From assembly GCF_030463565.1 (NCBI RefSeq), contig NC_134651.1, positions 15,636,734 to 15,700,733 of the forward strand: 64,000 nt of DNA, given 5' to 3'. The notes below the pieces were generated by a model that was not told the origin of the DNA, did not search any database, and saw only the letters and a list, made by a program, of their open reading frames with translations. This document shows positions 62,601 to 64,000 of this stretch, piece by piece (position 1 is the stretch's first letter; each line of letters starts with the position of its first letter). The stretch is from Pelecanus crispus. Its lineage: Eukaryota; Chordata; Aves; Pelecaniformes; Pelecanidae. The translations under genes were made by a program, and so were the position numbers.

Positions 62601-64000
62601 GCTGCCATCGCTCTGCGTCGAGGGCCTTGCCAGCGTGGGGAGTAACTGGTGCGTGGGAAGCCCTGGCAGGCACAGGTCAGCTCCTCTGCACGGGGTGACG
62701 CGTTCAGGGCTGGGATTCGGTGGCCTGGGGGATGACTGCAGGAGCAGTGACATCCTTCTGTTTTGCAGTGCCCCGGGGCTCTGGGGGTGCCCAGTCTGCG
62801 TTTTGTTGCTGAAGAGGAGACAGAAATGCACAGGGTCTTTTGAAAGATTTTGCTCAGCTGTAGTTTGCCATCCAAAATCCTTTCTGTGCCTGGGGGATGG
62901 TGACCATCCCTGGCTGAACTCTCTTGAGTGCTCGGCACCAAAACCCAGGGATGCACCCACAGCTGGAGTTGGTGACCCCTGCGCTGGGGAAGGTGAGCTG
63001 CTGGCAGGGACATCGAGAGCACCCCAGGAGGTTGGTAGCCCTTTTTTTCCCCCTGTTGTTCCTTAAAGCAAGTTTCCCTTGCAGACTTGGCTGGGCTGGG
63101 GCCACGGTGCCGGCGGGAGCTGTGGGTGGGGGTGCTGCAGGGCAGCACGGCACAGCGGTGCTGCGGGGTGAGACAGGCACGCAGGGATGTGGTGGGCTGC
63201 CACGGGGGACAGGGTGGCATCTTGGGGAGGCCACAGGGGCACAGGGCAGCCTGCCGCAGGGTGGGTGCGAGCGTGCGTGGCTGAACAAGGAGTCGCTGTG
63301 TGCTCCCAAGGGGCTTGGAAATCTGAAGCAGCCCTGCCTGCAGCCCAGCCGGCAGTGGCAGGGAGCAGGCTCTCCCTGAGAACAGCTTTCCCATGTGCAG
63401 TGTTTCCCCCTGGCTGGAGCAGCCCTGGGAAGCTCTTGGCCCCCACCACACTGGTGCCAGGGCCTCCCGCCCCAGCCCTGCCAGAAGTCACTTGGCTCTA
63501 ACCTGCTGCCAAAACCAACACAGCACCACCACCTGAGCGGATCTGCTGCACTGCTTCCAGCTGGCTCCTGCCCTGGCTGCCACAGGAGGGCTGTGGGGTG
63601 GTGGGTGGGAAGATGGGCTGGCCCCACGGGGCTGGCCCCAAACTGAAACCCCCAGGGCCCTTCCAGCCGCCTGCACGCAGAGGGGAGCTGGCAGGGCGTC
63701 CCCCACTCCTGGGATGAGCATGCAGCAAAGCCCCTCGCGTGCATCGGTTTGGCCCTCCTGTGTGGAGGAGGCTGTGGGAATCGGGCAGGGAGATACCTGG
63801 GCTTCTTGGCTCTAAGCACTAAGCCATTCCTCATCCCCCTCCCCTGTGCAGCCCGAGGGGTCTTTTAGCTCTTCTGCAAGCCCAGGCACCCCCTGGAGCC
63901 CCAGTACGTGGTGCCTTACGGTTGTGCTGTTCCCTGCAGTCCCCCCCCCCAGGTGCGATGGGTGTTGGCGCTGTGGCCCACCTGGGTGTCACAAGCACTG
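56646..64000. other. Flank downstream of BDH1, no recognised gene
   Basis: Contains the CR1 at 58941-59421. From about 61500 onward the sequence becomes GC rich, with long overlapping ORFs on both strands that lack known domains and are rich in Pro, Ser, Ala and Gly. These are treated as composition effects. A neighbouring gene's exons could still be hidden here. Confidence 0.5.
58941..59421 (+). mobile_element. CR1 LINE 3' fragment downstream of BDH1
   Basis: Sense fragment of about 480 bp, from 'aacatggacctgctggagcg' through 'gcctggagaagagaaggct' to the 3' octamer end 'ATTCTATGGTTCTATGATT'. Same subfamily as the copies at 30006 and 36766. Confidence 0.94.

Noticed and set aside
62570-63834. 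293- and 326-aa minus-strand ORFs near the right end
   Set aside because: Overlapping frames in GC-rich DNA, low-complexity composition, and no recognisable domain or splice-consistent structure.

Overview
The window is vertebrate nuclear DNA and almost certainly avian. It carries interspersed CR1 LINE fragments of bird type, several ending in ATTCTATG-like 3' octamers. It also has a complete ERVL-type solo LTR with a 5-bp target duplication, a CpG-island promoter, and split genes with GT-AG introns. No bacterial, CRISPR, tRNA or rRNA features were seen. The species cannot be fixed from the sequence alone. APOD and BDH1 both lie on human 3q29, so the gene content is a known syntenic group.

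Three protein-coding genes can be assembled in frame, each exon joined at a consensus splice site. (1) APOD (apolipoprotein D, a secreted lipocalin, 190 aa) is on the minus strand. It has four coding exons between 5955 and 1761, plus a predicted non-coding first exon near 7268-7325 behind a TATA box. (2) A BDH1 paralogue (short-chain dehydrogenase, 336 aa) is on the minus strand, with five coding exons between 40014 and 21589. (3) BDH1 (mitochondrial D-beta-hydroxybutyrate dehydrogenase, 342 aa) is on the plus strand, with six coding exons between 41533 and 55269 and a likely non-coding first exon ending at 40153.

The two dehydrogenase genes are head to head. They diverge from one CpG island (about 39530-40600) and share internal exon lengths (111, 142 and 153 nt) and phases. 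They therefore look like an inverted duplication sharing a bidirectional promoter. Their first exons are unrelated. BDH1 has a mitochondrial presequence, whereas the paralogue starts with a hydrophobic, arginine- and leucine-rich segment containing a (GGA/CTC)n-encoded leucine run. The paralogue keeps the SDR catalytic residues but has lost the glycine of the conserved PG motif.

Layout: 1-800, CR1 fragment and APOD downstream flank; 800-7360, APOD; 7360-19780, intergenic DNA with a 40-bp-arm inverted repeat and a GC-rich patch but no gene I recognise; 19780-40014, the BDH1 paralogue, whose introns hold two CR1 fragments, an old LINE reverse-transcriptase relic and the solo LTR; 40015-56650, BDH1 with one CR1 fragment and a minisatellite; 56650-64000, flank with one CR1 copy and no recognised gene. 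The most interesting items are the divergent paralogue pair, the changed N-terminus of the paralogue, a nearly identical inverted CR1 pair around APOD, and the hairpin at 11.3-11.5 kb.
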